A stretch of DNA of 46,986 bases from Candidatus Poribacteria bacterium (GTDB lineage: Bacteria; Poribacteria; WGA-4E; WGA-3G): contig VXZK01000018.1 of the NCBI GenBank assembly GCA_009845545.1, positions 1 through 46,986 of the forward strand, given 5' to 3'. A program made the translations under genes and the position numbers. Positions 17,261-25,075 of the stretch are shown here, piece by piece (position 1 is the first letter of the stretch; each line of letters starts with the position of its first letter). The notes under the pieces were generated by a model. The model made no database searches, was not told where the DNA came from, and was given only the letters and a program-made list of their open reading frames with translations.

Positions 17261-17573
17261 TAAAGGTGTCCAGTGCTGACCGACATCAGTCGATCGAAAA
17301 ATCCCCTTCTCTTGAAGGGCAAGATACAGCGTTACAGGTGCTTTCGGATCGTGTTTTTGGATTGCCGTTGTGACGATGAGTCCATTTGCGGTCCCTTTCG
17401 GACGCGTTCCAAGGGTGTTCCACGTTTCACCACCATCTTCTGAGGCGAGTGCCTCATCAACGGAGACAGTATAGAGAGTGCCTTGGTGCTCTGCCATAGG
17501 TACTCGGTACTGTCCAGTGGGGATGTCAGCATTAATAAGCGCCCATGTTGCATCGGGGGTCAATTTATCTACT

Positions 17574-18776
17574 CTACAACCGATCAACTGTGTATGCTTC
17601 TAACAACGCTTCGTCCAAGTCTACACCGAACCCCGATGCATCGTTGAGAGTGAAAAACCCATCGTGAGGCACAGGTCGTAAACGGCGATAGAGTTCGTTT
17701 TCAACGCCATCGCGGGAGGGACCGAAGGTCTCTGCCATACACGGCATCGGGAGACATGCTGTGAGATGTAAGCCCCACGGTGTTCCCGCTTGATGCAACC
17801 ATGTTGGGATATTGAGTTCAGCGGCTTCGTTGGCAATCCGCAGACATTCCGTGAAACCACCCGCCCAACTAATGTCGGGTTGAATCATATCCGCTGCTTT
17901 CCAACGTAACAACTCACGAAACCCGTATCGCGTGAATTCATGTTCACCAGAAACGATCCAAGTCGATTGGACATTTTGGACGAGTTGTGCCATGCCTGCA
18001 TAGTCGTCAAGTGGGATAGGTTCCTCAATCCATTTGAGACGGACATTAGAGGCTTCCTCGGCAAAACGGAGCGTGTAGTCTACATTCCAACGGAGATAGA
18101 TGTCTGCCATCAGTTCCACCTCTGTCCCGATAGCATCCCGCGCAGCGTGTATCATCTCAACGTTTTCTGTGAATCCATCTTCACCTTCGGCGAGTCCATT
18201 GCGGAGCGGTAGCTTGCAAGCGGCGAATCCGTTCTCTGCGTAATAACCGACATCTGCACCTGTTGCATAAGCCGGAATTTTAAGGCACGGCGTCTCTGTT
18301 ACGAGACCGTAAACAGGCGCGTCTACAATTTTTCCACACAAATCAACGAGTGCGAGTTCTATACCGCTCAATGCGTAAATCACCAAACCGCGCCGTCCGT
18401 AAATTGAGGTGATATGATACAGATGTTCCCATATCTCCTCAACATCAAGGGGATCGCGTCCGATAACGAAGTGCTGAAGGTGTTTTTCAATAACCAACGC
18501 GCCAGCAAGTCCGCCACCGCCGAGGCCGTACCCTTTCAAGCCCTTATCGGTCGTTATTTCTACGATTAACGCCCCTGCTTGCGTTGCGAAGGGACCACGC
18601 CAGTCAACGTGCGCTGTCTGGGTCGCAGGTTTCTGCCACTGTCCTTTGGTAAATCCTAAACCGGGCATTGCGCGAGGGTTCAGATTAACGTGCCATGTCC
18701 GGATTCCAGTAACAGTATGTTGGGTTTTTGCCCGTTCTTTCCACATAGCCGTGAGATTATTTTCATTGGCGTGCAT
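17574..18776 (-). CDS. Enolase-superfamily dehydratase, rhamnonate dehydratase-like
   Basis: A 400-residue member of the mandelate racemase/muconate lactonizing family. These enzymes remove the alpha proton of a carboxylate with Mg2+ help and here would dehydrate a sugar acid. Visible are ACKLPLRNG near 186-194, the metal ligands in MADIYLRWN (D225), KWIEEPIP (E251) and SGEHEFTRYGF (E278), then MIQPDISWAGG and WLHQAGTPWG with the likely catalytic histidine. The GEHEFTRYGF and QPDISWAGG motifs fit L-rhamnonate dehydratase best, though the substrate is not proven. It is the last intact gene of a minus-strand group with a transport-like membrane protein and a sulfatase. Its 3' end overlaps the broken BNR frame by 14 bases. 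Confidence 0.85.
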   Translation of the reverse strand: MHANENNLTAMWKERAKTQHTVTGIRTWHVNLNPRAMPGLGFTKGQWQKPATQTAHVDWRGPFATQAGALIVEITTDKGLKGYGLGGGGLAGALVIEKHLQHFVIGRDPLDVEEIWEHLYHITSIYGRRGLVIYALSGIELALVDLCGKIVDAPVYGLVTETPCLKIPAYATGADVGYYAENGFAACKLPLRNGLAEGEDGFTENVEMIHAARDAIGTEVELMADIYLRWNVDYTLRFAEEASNVRLKWIEEPIPLDDYAGMAQLVQNVQSTWIVSGEHEFTRYGFRELLRWKAADMIQPDISWAGGFTECLRIANEAAELNIPTWLHQAGTPWGLHLTACLPMPCMAETFGPSRDGVENELYRRLRPVPHDGFFTLNDASGFGVDLDEALLEAYTVDRL

Positions 18777-18827
18777 GATGTAATTCCTTCAAAAGATTGG
18801 GTAGGTGTCGTTGCGATAGCTTATAGG

Positions 18828-20837
18828 TCACGATGGTAGTGCGAAATAACCGATGCCTGTGAACATCCCGACTATCATCCATAGTGCAACCATCACATAT
18901 TCACCGAAAATTAAGCCGAACGCGATTGGTCGAATCTTTCGATATGTCGAGGCACCACCAAATTTCAGTGCCATGTATTTAATGAACCACCCAATTAGAA
19001 TTGACGACCAGAGGTGGAACGGCGGATACGTTGCTCCCAAAAGATAGCCGATCGGATGTAAGGACCACCAGACGAAGTTCTGTCGCATCCAGAGCATAAA
19101 GCCAGTAAACCCCGCGCCAGCAATCATACTGTAGACCTCGCCCCACTTCGTCTCGATAGGGAATTGGATGAGATTGTTCATCCGTTGAAAATAGTTACGC
19201 GGCGCGACGACGAAGGACCAACTCTGTAAAAACAGCGCACCTTTGTCGTAAATCAGCGTCAATGAGGCATAAACAGAGATAAGAATTGCGGCGACAATTG
19301 CGATGCCCAAAATCGGCACAACGCGTCGGCGTGCGAGTTTCACCTCATCCGCTGCCTTGAAACTGTGCAGGAAATTCGGCATCATAAACTCGCCCCAATC
19401 ACGTAGAAACGTGCGTTGGAAACTTAGAATTGCGAGACTCTTATGCCCCAACGCATTGGAACCCAAGGTAATATCAATGTATTCTGAAGGAAAAAAAGGA
19501 GCCTGGACGAGCAACAATCCGCCGTTAACGACCATCCAAGACAGGACAATAGAGGTGATAAAGATAGAGAGCAGCGTCACGACCGCAACCCATGTTGTTA
19601 TACCTGCGATAGCTAAAAATATCACTAAGGTGATGAACCCGAAAAGAAATCCGAGCAGTGCGATACGATACGATACAGGTTCGTTGGAGTCGTCTATCGG
19701 TTGCCGCGCCAAAGCAGTGGAGGTTGTCCTTGCATGCCCGAGACCAAAGGTTTTCCTAAAGATTGTTGCAATATGTTCACGCCCGATCCAGAAAACAGCA
19801 GGGACAAAGATGAGATACCCGCCCATCACTTGACGGCTACAGCTAATCCACGGACCGATGTTCAGTCCCATCGCATTCATGATGATATATTGGAGTTTGA
19901 AAAAGAGGTAGAAGAACCAGAGGCTGAATGAGACTTCAAGTGTCAGTAAAGAAGCGATCCCGATAACTGAAAAATAGATGACGAACCGCATCGCGGGCCA
20001 CCATCCGAGTGTATGCCACGGTTTTTCAGTAAAGACGGTGTAGATATTATAAATCAGTGGAATTTCTGGCACCTTTGGAAAATGCGCGTGCAATCCGTTG
20101 ATTAGGTGCAGCACCACAGGCAGTGCCATCCCCGCCCAAAGGAGTCTGCTTTTGAAAAAGGTGTTGAGAAGTGTACCGCGTGCGGGTTCCGCAGCGAGTT
20201 GTATCGGAATTTGAATTAGGGGAAACGAAAAACGCTCACGTTCTACCCACTGCTTTCGGAGGATTGTTGAGAGGCAGAGCATTGTAAAATAGAAGACGAG
20301 GACGAAAAGTCCCCAAACGAGCAACGGTTTGATCCAGAACACCCAGGGCACACTTTCACCTGCAGAGATTCCTTCATAGAAATCTGTTACAGCCCGAGCA
20401 TCAGTGACAACGAGCCACTCTGGAATGTGCGGGTGGAGCGTTTCGGACCAATCGTTTTCGGTCGTTGCGAAGTATCGAAGAGCGACAAGGGAGGGCAGCA
20501 GAAATTGCAGCAACCCCATTGATGGAATGCCGACCGCCACGATTAACATCATCCAAATAACCGTCAATTCGAGTGCGGAGAAGGCAAAACGCTTGCTCCG
20601 CATGAACTTCCGCAACGGTACATTGACGAGAAAGACCAGAATGAGGAGTCCGAAGATTGAACCGACAGGGAGATGATTGCCTGCAATTTTGGTATTTTGT
20701 AGGAAATAGTTGTTGTAGGGTGTAATTGCGCACATTGCGCCTACTAAGAGCAGCCCCACGAGAATAGCAGGGAATCTAATTTTGGGGTGTACCCTGCTAG
20801 TTCCTCCAAAATTGTTCTTAAAAGTGTTAGCAGCCAA
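18828..20837 (-). CDS. DUF6785-like polytopic membrane protein
   Basis: The 669-residue product has about twelve or more hydrophobic segments across its length. Shared motifs with the 35139-37031 protein include FATTENDW versus FATPENEW, RKQWVERERFSFPLIQIPIQL versus RKQWIDHEKLSYPLTTLPVEL, and the C-terminal pattern around HPIGYLLGATYPPFHLWSSI. The two are paralogues of the DUF6784/DUF6785 type known from Poribacteria and Planctomycetes-like genomes. The function is not established; a transporter role is suggested only by shape and by position between a sulfatase and a sugar-acid dehydratase. The gene is 51 bases upstream of the dehydratase and 45 bases after the sulfatase stop, so a shared transcript is likely. 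Confidence 0.75.
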   Translation of the reverse strand: MAANTFKNNFGGTSRVHPKIRFPAILVGLLLVGAMCAITPYNNYFLQNTKIAGNHLPVGSIFGLLILVFLVNVPLRKFMRSKRFAFSALELTVIWMMLIVAVGIPSMGLLQFLLPSLVALRYFATTENDWSETLHPHIPEWLVVTDARAVTDFYEGISAGESVPWVFWIKPLLVWGLFVLVFYFTMLCLSTILRKQWVERERFSFPLIQIPIQLAAEPARGTLLNTFFKSRLLWAGMALPVVLHLINGLHAHFPKVPEIPLIYNIYTVFTEKPWHTLGWWPAMRFVIYFSVIGIASLLTLEVSFSLWFFYLFFKLQYIIMNAMGLNIGPWISCSRQVMGGYLIFVPAVFWIGREHIATIFRKTFGLGHARTTSTALARQPIDDSNEPVSYRIALLGFLFGFITLVIFLAIAGITTWVAVVTLLSIFITSIVLSWMVVNGGLLLVQAPFFPSEYIDITLGSNALGHKSLAILSFQRTFLRDWGEFMMPNFLHSFKAADEVKLARRRVVPILGIAIVAAILISVYASLTLIYDKGALFLQSWSFVVAPRNYFQRMNNLIQFPIETKWGEVYSMIAGAGFTGFMLWMRQNFVWWSLHPIGYLLGATYPPFHLWSSILIGWFIKYMALKFGGASTYRKIRPIAFGLIFGEYVMVALWMIVGMFTGIGYFALPS

Positions 20838-20882
20838 GCGTGTAGGTGTCTCCCATTCTTGTTATAGGTTCAAACGTTCTTC

Positions 20883-22343
20883 TCAATCCTCGTCTCTTAG
20901 CGAAGGCTGATAGAGACAGGTTTCCGCATCAACGATCCGTCCATCAGGTAGTGTGTACTGATTGGGGGTGCCTCTGCCCCACGGCTCCTTGAAATCTTGG
21001 CTTCGGACTTTATCTGCTGCCATCTGTTCAGCGACAGATTCCCATGAGAAGCCATCCATGAGCTGCGCGTGAAGGGCCGCTTCTAATTCCTTATATTCTT
21101 CTTGTCCTGATAGGTTCTCAAACTCATCTGGGTCTGTCTCCAGATCGAAGAGGATGGATTCATCTTCAGGGAAGGCGACATACTTATAGCGCGGGGTTCG
21201 GAGCATACGCATTGGACCTGTCGTCTGATTTGCCCAGTATTCGGTGATTGCGGTGTCGCGCCAACTTTCGGTGTCCCCCGACATAAGATTCGTTAGATCA
21301 TCGCCATCCAAACCTGCAGGGATAGGGATGCCTGCTCTGGCGCATAACGTCGGGAAGAGATCGTTTAGCTCGACAGGTGCTGTTATGCGTGCGCCGTGTG
21401 ATTGCTGGAGCTGCCTGTCCGATATGATTAGCGGGACTCGCGCTGCGGCTTCGTAGTAGCTGGATTTCCACCACTGCCCGTGTTCGCCTGCCATCTCACC
21501 GTGGTCTGTAGTATAGACGATGATGGTGTTATCTAAAAAGCCGTCCCGTTCCAGAAGTGTGAGCAGATCTCCAAGGGTCTCGTCCAAGAATTCGCAACAG
21601 GCGTAATAAGCGGCTCTTGCTTTTCGGGCTTCTTCGGGTGGGATTTCCTCTGTGTTGAAGTTGTCCCGTAAGCCTTTCGCGAAGGGGTGTGTCTGTTCTA
21701 AGTGCCCGGGTGGAATGTTGGGCATATCGACATTATCGGGCCAATACTTATCCAGGAGTCGTTTGGGGGCTGTAAGAGGGAAGTGTGGACGACTGTAACT
21801 TGCGAGCAGGAACCACGGTTGTTCTGACGGTTGGGACCTTAAGTATTCCAGTGTCTCTTCGTTAATAACCCGCTCTTGCAGGAGACTCGTCGGGATTTCT
21901 GTGATGCCTGCGAGTCGTGTTCGTTGTCGTATGCGAGACGGCGGATTCAGTGGGTCTGTTTGGTGTCCAGCATAGCCGCGTAGATCGCCGTAGGGTCGAG
22001 ATTGGAAGCCGTTTTTCTGTTCTTTCCCACCGAAGTGCATTTTCCCGACGAGTGCGGTTGCGTAACCGTGCTGTGCGAAATGTGCGGGCATTGTGAGATG
22101 CTCAGGAAATAGGATGGATCCGTTATTCCACGCGGAGCAGCGATGTGCGTATTGCCCAGTTAGCATACACATCCGGGAGGGTGTGCAGAGCGGGACTTGG
22201 CAGTACGCGCCCTCAAAGTAGGTGCCAGATGCTGCAAGTTGATCGAGATTTGGGGTCTGAACAATAGAATTCCCTTCATACCCTATAGCGTGTGGACTGT
22301 GCTCATCACTCATTAAAAATAGAATATTCGGTTTTTGAGCCAT
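20883..22343 (-). CDS. Type I sulfatase (arylsulfatase/choline-sulfatase-like)
   Basis: A 486-residue sulfatase that would hydrolyse a sulfate ester. The N-terminal metal-binding stretch is PNILFLMSDEHSPHAIGYEG. The formylglycine motif is CTPSR (C53-T-P-S-R57) followed by LTGQ, so an FGE-type maturation enzyme is required; none is in the window. A second metal site is seen in IVYTTDHGEMAGEHGQWWK. No signal peptide is visible, so it may be cytoplasmic or use another route. It heads the minus-strand group with the DUF6785 protein and a sugar-acid dehydratase, which fits use of sulfated polysaccharides or their fragments. The ribosome site AAAGGAG lies rather far (13 bases) from the ATG. Confidence 0.93.
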   Translation of the reverse strand: MAQKPNILFLMSDEHSPHAIGYEGNSIVQTPNLDQLAASGTYFEGAYCQVPLCTPSRMCMLTGQYAHRCSAWNNGSILFPEHLTMPAHFAQHGYATALVGKMHFGGKEQKNGFQSRPYGDLRGYAGHQTDPLNPPSRIRQRTRLAGITEIPTSLLQERVINEETLEYLRSQPSEQPWFLLASYSRPHFPLTAPKRLLDKYWPDNVDMPNIPPGHLEQTHPFAKGLRDNFNTEEIPPEEARKARAAYYACCEFLDETLGDLLTLLERDGFLDNTIIVYTTDHGEMAGEHGQWWKSSYYEAAARVPLIISDRQLQQSHGARITAPVELNDLFPTLCARAGIPIPAGLDGDDLTNLMSGDTESWRDTAITEYWANQTTGPMRMLRTPRYKYVAFPEDESILFDLETDPDEFENLSGQEEYKELEAALHAQLMDGFSWESVAEQMAADKVRSQDFKEPWGRGTPNQYTLPDGRIVDAETCLYQPSLRDED

Positions 22344-22410
22344 TAATTAAAAAATCTCCTTTAATTCCTTGTAGGACAAGGGGTTCCTACAACCTGCATT
22401 TAGAACATCT

Positions 22411-22771
22411 TTAGGTGCGCGGTACAGCATAAGCGTGAAAATCTACATCAAAAGGCAGCATTATGTCTGAATCTTTTTGAGCGAAGTGTTGAGAAAAATC
22501 AATAAACGTGAAACCCACTAACTCTTTCGTCTCTGGATGGAAACGCAGGATGACATCTTCGGTGTATTCAACGTAGTAGTCTGTCACATCTAAAATGAAG
22601 GGGATATGTTTCGGTATCGGGCGAGGGAACCTCGCCCCTACGAGGAATATAACCTATCAAGATAACGTTGACAGAACAGTAGTCAGTATGCTTGGGTGTC
22701 CCTTTTGTCACATAGAGTACATCTGCTTCCTGGTCATAGACCATCTTAAGCCTGTTTTTATTGGAATTCAT
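22411..22771 (-). pseudogene. DUF2283 protein gene interrupted by a 96-bp element
   Basis: The intact gene would encode a small DUF2283 protein. Part one reads MVYDQEADVLYVTKGTPKHTDY and part two (22574-22411) reads YVEYTEDVILRFHPETKELV and GFTFIDFSQHFA. Between them sit 96 bases plus one copy of the 7-base direct repeat AGTAGTC. Removing these joins HTDY to YVEYTEDV without loss of a codon. The function of DUF2283 is unknown; such small proteins are often next to toxin-antitoxin or stress genes. The track ORF (22568-22771) is only the first part with an alien tail. Confidence 0.85.
22582..22677. mobile_element. 96-bp MITE-like element with 7-bp target duplication
   Basis: AGTAGTC flanks it on both sides (22575-22581 and 22678-22684). 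Ends are short imperfect inverted repeats (TGTCACAT and, reversed, GTTCTGTCAACG). The centre is GGGCGAGG-GAA-CCTCGCCC followed by CTAC (22619-22641). It is a relative of the 92-bp element at 3143-3234, sharing the hairpin, spacing and the right-end GACAGAAC. The insertion is inside a DUF2283 coding frame. It carries no gene. Confidence 0.8.
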
Positions 22772-22838
22772 GGAATCTGCTTTTTCTTATAGGGAATACG
22801 GTAATCAGGATATGCCGCTATCTCTCATCGGAACATTC

Positions 22839-23008
22839 TTAAGCTCAACGTGAGTTTGATAAATGTTGGACTTATGTAGCGTCCAGTGTTAATTTACGTC
22901 ATATACTGCACAAACTGGAAAGTTTGTGCTACAATTCACGCCTCTGTGATGCGAAAATAGAACTCACAACACATCCGAAATGATTAATCAAACTGGCGTT
23001 AAGCTCAA
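22839..23008. mobile_element. 170-bp inverted-repeat element with CTAC-foot hairpin
   Basis: The left end TTAAGCTCAACGTGAGTTTG and the right end, reversed, TTGAGCTTAACGCCAGTTTG match at about 21 of 26 positions. The middle holds GCACAAACT-GGAA-AGTTTGTGC-TAC (22908-22932). It lies between the broken DUF2283 gene and the GHL10 gene, with no coding capacity. TTAAGCTCAA is also a direct repeat at both ends, so the true target duplication is unclear. Confidence 0.6.
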
Positions 23009-23071
23009 TTTAGTTTACACGATTCATTGAGAATATGCAAGCAGAATCTCGGAGAAATCTGGACATGTTTA

Positions 23072-25075
23072 TCAATGGGGAGGTTTTGCTTTGCGCTTAG
23101 TAACTCCCATTGTGAATGCTGGTAGTACAGTCTCAGAAATGTCAAGGGAATAATCGAAAATTGTCCATCCAGAAGCACCTAAGTTACGCGACAAGTAAAT
23201 CTGCTCAATGACCGTATCTGGTGTCAGTAGCGAATTAGAGGCGGTTGCGCCGATCCCTGGATAGATGGCAACGTCTTTAGGCATTCGCGCGAGTTGGTTG
23301 GTTAACAGCTCCGTGAAATAGTCTGTATCTTCCGTATAGTTCATCGGACATACGAAATCGACATAACCTGCCTTCGCCCATGCGATCCAATCCTGTCCGA
23401 TGGTTGTGATACATCCTGGATACCAACCAAAGACGGCAGCAGAAATTTTGATTTTAGAGTCCGCTTTACGTAGCCGTTTATGGAGCAAGCGTACCAAGCG
23501 CGTAATCTGTTGCGCTCTCCATTCAATATACTTTTCGCTATGTGCCCCCGTTTTTGGCAAGACAGCGGCGGGCCATTCGTCAATCTGCAGTCGCGTTGCA
23601 AGCACAAATCTTTGACGACATCCGTCACAGTAGCAGGCGTGGCTTCCCGGATAGCGGATGTAATCGAGATGGATACCGTCCACATCATAATTCGTCACGA
23701 TTTCAAGACTACTGTCCAATTCCAGCAGCACATTTTTCGGATGCGAAGGGCAGAGCCAATTGAGTGCTTGACCGGTTGCGGAGACTTGGGTACGTTTCTC
23801 TGCTCGTATTTTTTCCACGAATTCTTTCGGCGCGCCTTCTAAATTCCACGTAATTTTCCAAACATGTACCTCTAAGCCGTGCGTGTGTGCGGCTTCAACG
23901 CATTGTGCAATCTGATCGCCGTATTGCGTAAAAGTTTTGCTCTGTGGCAAGATTTTACTCGGATAATGTGCGACACCTGCCCATGCCATGTTTGGCAGAA
24001 CTATGTTGACTCCTGCAGATGCTAATTCCTTAGCAGAGCGTTCCCAATCTCCGGGGTAGGCACCAAGTCCTGAGTGATTCCATACGGCGCGCCCTTCGGT
24101 TTCAACGCTTACGTGCGATAGGAAATAGGCTTTTGAGAGTTCCGCACGACTCGCCCGTGCTACTGTTATTGCCGTATTGTAAGCCTCAGCACTATACTCG
24201 GCACGCGCCCGTTTCATCAAATCTGTTCCTGTCTTTAACGCTTCATTCGCTTCGGGGACATCGCTGTGTTGGACAAATTGCTTTAGTTCAGTGAAATTCT
24301 TGGTGTGCCCAATGGTCGTCATCGCCGCTATCGCTTGTTCAGCAAAGGGACGCCGAAACTCAGGGACGAGATGCCCTAAGAGTGCAGCGAGCATCTGCAT
24401 CTTGCGCTGGATGTCGTCTGGCAGGAAAATATGACTAAAGAACACCCCTGACTTCCCTACAGATAGCGCCGGTAAACCCGTAGATTCTCCCTTTGCATTG
24501 TGCCAGTACCCGATAATTTTTGTATCGGGTGTTGTCGGTTTTGCTACTGTAACGTTCCATGATGCTTGCCTGATAGATACCGGCATATCAAGTATATCCG
24601 GTGCGTTCAGTTGAATTGAAGCAAAATGCCCAGGTGCTTCTTGTTTTAGCCAATCCGTTTGACGCAAGCCGAGGAGTGGTGCCACCGTATCGGATAAAGT
24701 ATAGGTTACGAAAAGTTTACCACCGTTTGCTATGAAATTCTTCAATAAACTCTCAGTTTGTGGTGCAATCACGGGGTTTAGTGGAAGAATAACCAAACGG
24801 CGAGATTTGAGTTGTGGTTCAGAGAGCGAAGCCTCTTCGAGTGTGTCAGCGGTTAACCCGATGCCGTTGAGCATCCGATTGAATCGTTTCGCGACAGAAC
24901 GTGCGTATTGAACATCACCTTCTGATACCTGAGGCGTTTTTTTCGGTAAGACAATCGCAATCTCCTGCTGATGCGCGAAAGCGAGGCTGAGCCCACTAAT
25001 ACACGAGAGTCGTAAGCAGAGAAAGATAACTATTGCGGCTACATAGGGTAGACGTTGACTGGCAAAAAGCATCAC
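23072..25075 (-). CDS. Exported GHL10-type (DUF187) glycoside-hydrolase-like protein
   Basis: The 667-residue product has an N-terminal signal-like segment. A first region of about 300 residues of unknown type follows (ATP-grasp or GATase-like text IVLPLNPVIAPQTESL). The C-terminal half is a GHL10 TIM-barrel: GRAVWNHSGLGAYP, AGVNIVLPNMAWAG, GLEVHVWKITWNLEG, NYDVDGIHLDYIRYP, SAAVFGWYP and FVCPMNYTEDTDYF. GHL10 proteins (YngK type) cleave or bind cell-wall-linked glycans. The start overlaps the upstream amidase stop by four bases, so the two are coupled, which supports a role in peptidoglycan or envelope glycan turnover. A CYCDGC pair in the barrel may bind metal. Confidence 0.85.
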   Translation of the reverse strand: MMLFASQRLPYVAAIVIFLCLRLSCISGLSLAFAHQQEIAIVLPKKTPQVSEGDVQYARSVAKRFNRMLNGIGLTADTLEEASLSEPQLKSRRLVILPLNPVIAPQTESLLKNFIANGGKLFVTYTLSDTVAPLLGLRQTDWLKQEAPGHFASIQLNAPDILDMPVSIRQASWNVTVAKPTTPDTKIIGYWHNAKGESTGLPALSVGKSGVFFSHIFLPDDIQRKMQMLAALLGHLVPEFRRPFAEQAIAAMTTIGHTKNFTELKQFVQHSDVPEANEALKTGTDLMKRARAEYSAEAYNTAITVARASRAELSKAYFLSHVSVETEGRAVWNHSGLGAYPGDWERSAKELASAGVNIVLPNMAWAGVAHYPSKILPQSKTFTQYGDQIAQCVEAAHTHGLEVHVWKITWNLEGAPKEFVEKIRAEKRTQVSATGQALNWLCPSHPKNVLLELDSSLEIVTNYDVDGIHLDYIRYPGSHACYCDGCRQRFVLATRLQIDEWPAAVLPKTGAHSEKYIEWRAQQITRLVRLLHKRLRKADSKIKISAAVFGWYPGCITTIGQDWIAWAKAGYVDFVCPMNYTEDTDYFTELLTNQLARMPKDVAIYPGIGATASNSLLTPDTVIEQIYLSRNLGASGWTIFDYSLDISETVLPAFTMGVTKRKAKPPH

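Larger units (their letters stand above)
15467..17587 (-). pseudogene. BNR/sialidase-like repeat protein gene, split by two mobile elements
   Basis: Three collinear pieces read as one beta-propeller-type protein with BNR (Asp-box) repeats: 17587-17263, 17145-16707 and 16265-15467. Asp-box text such as SEDGGETW, SSDGGETW and SVDGGDSW occurs in each part, with spacing typical of BNR proteins. The first break is a 113-bp TA-flanked element, and removing it joins HWTPL to NGLAGKRIY in frame. The second break is the 441-bp element at 16266-16706. The 5' end is also missing: the frame opens inside the 3' end of the dehydratase gene with no ATG or signal peptide. BNR proteins of this sort are often exported and of unknown function; this copy is dead. 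Confidence 0.8.
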
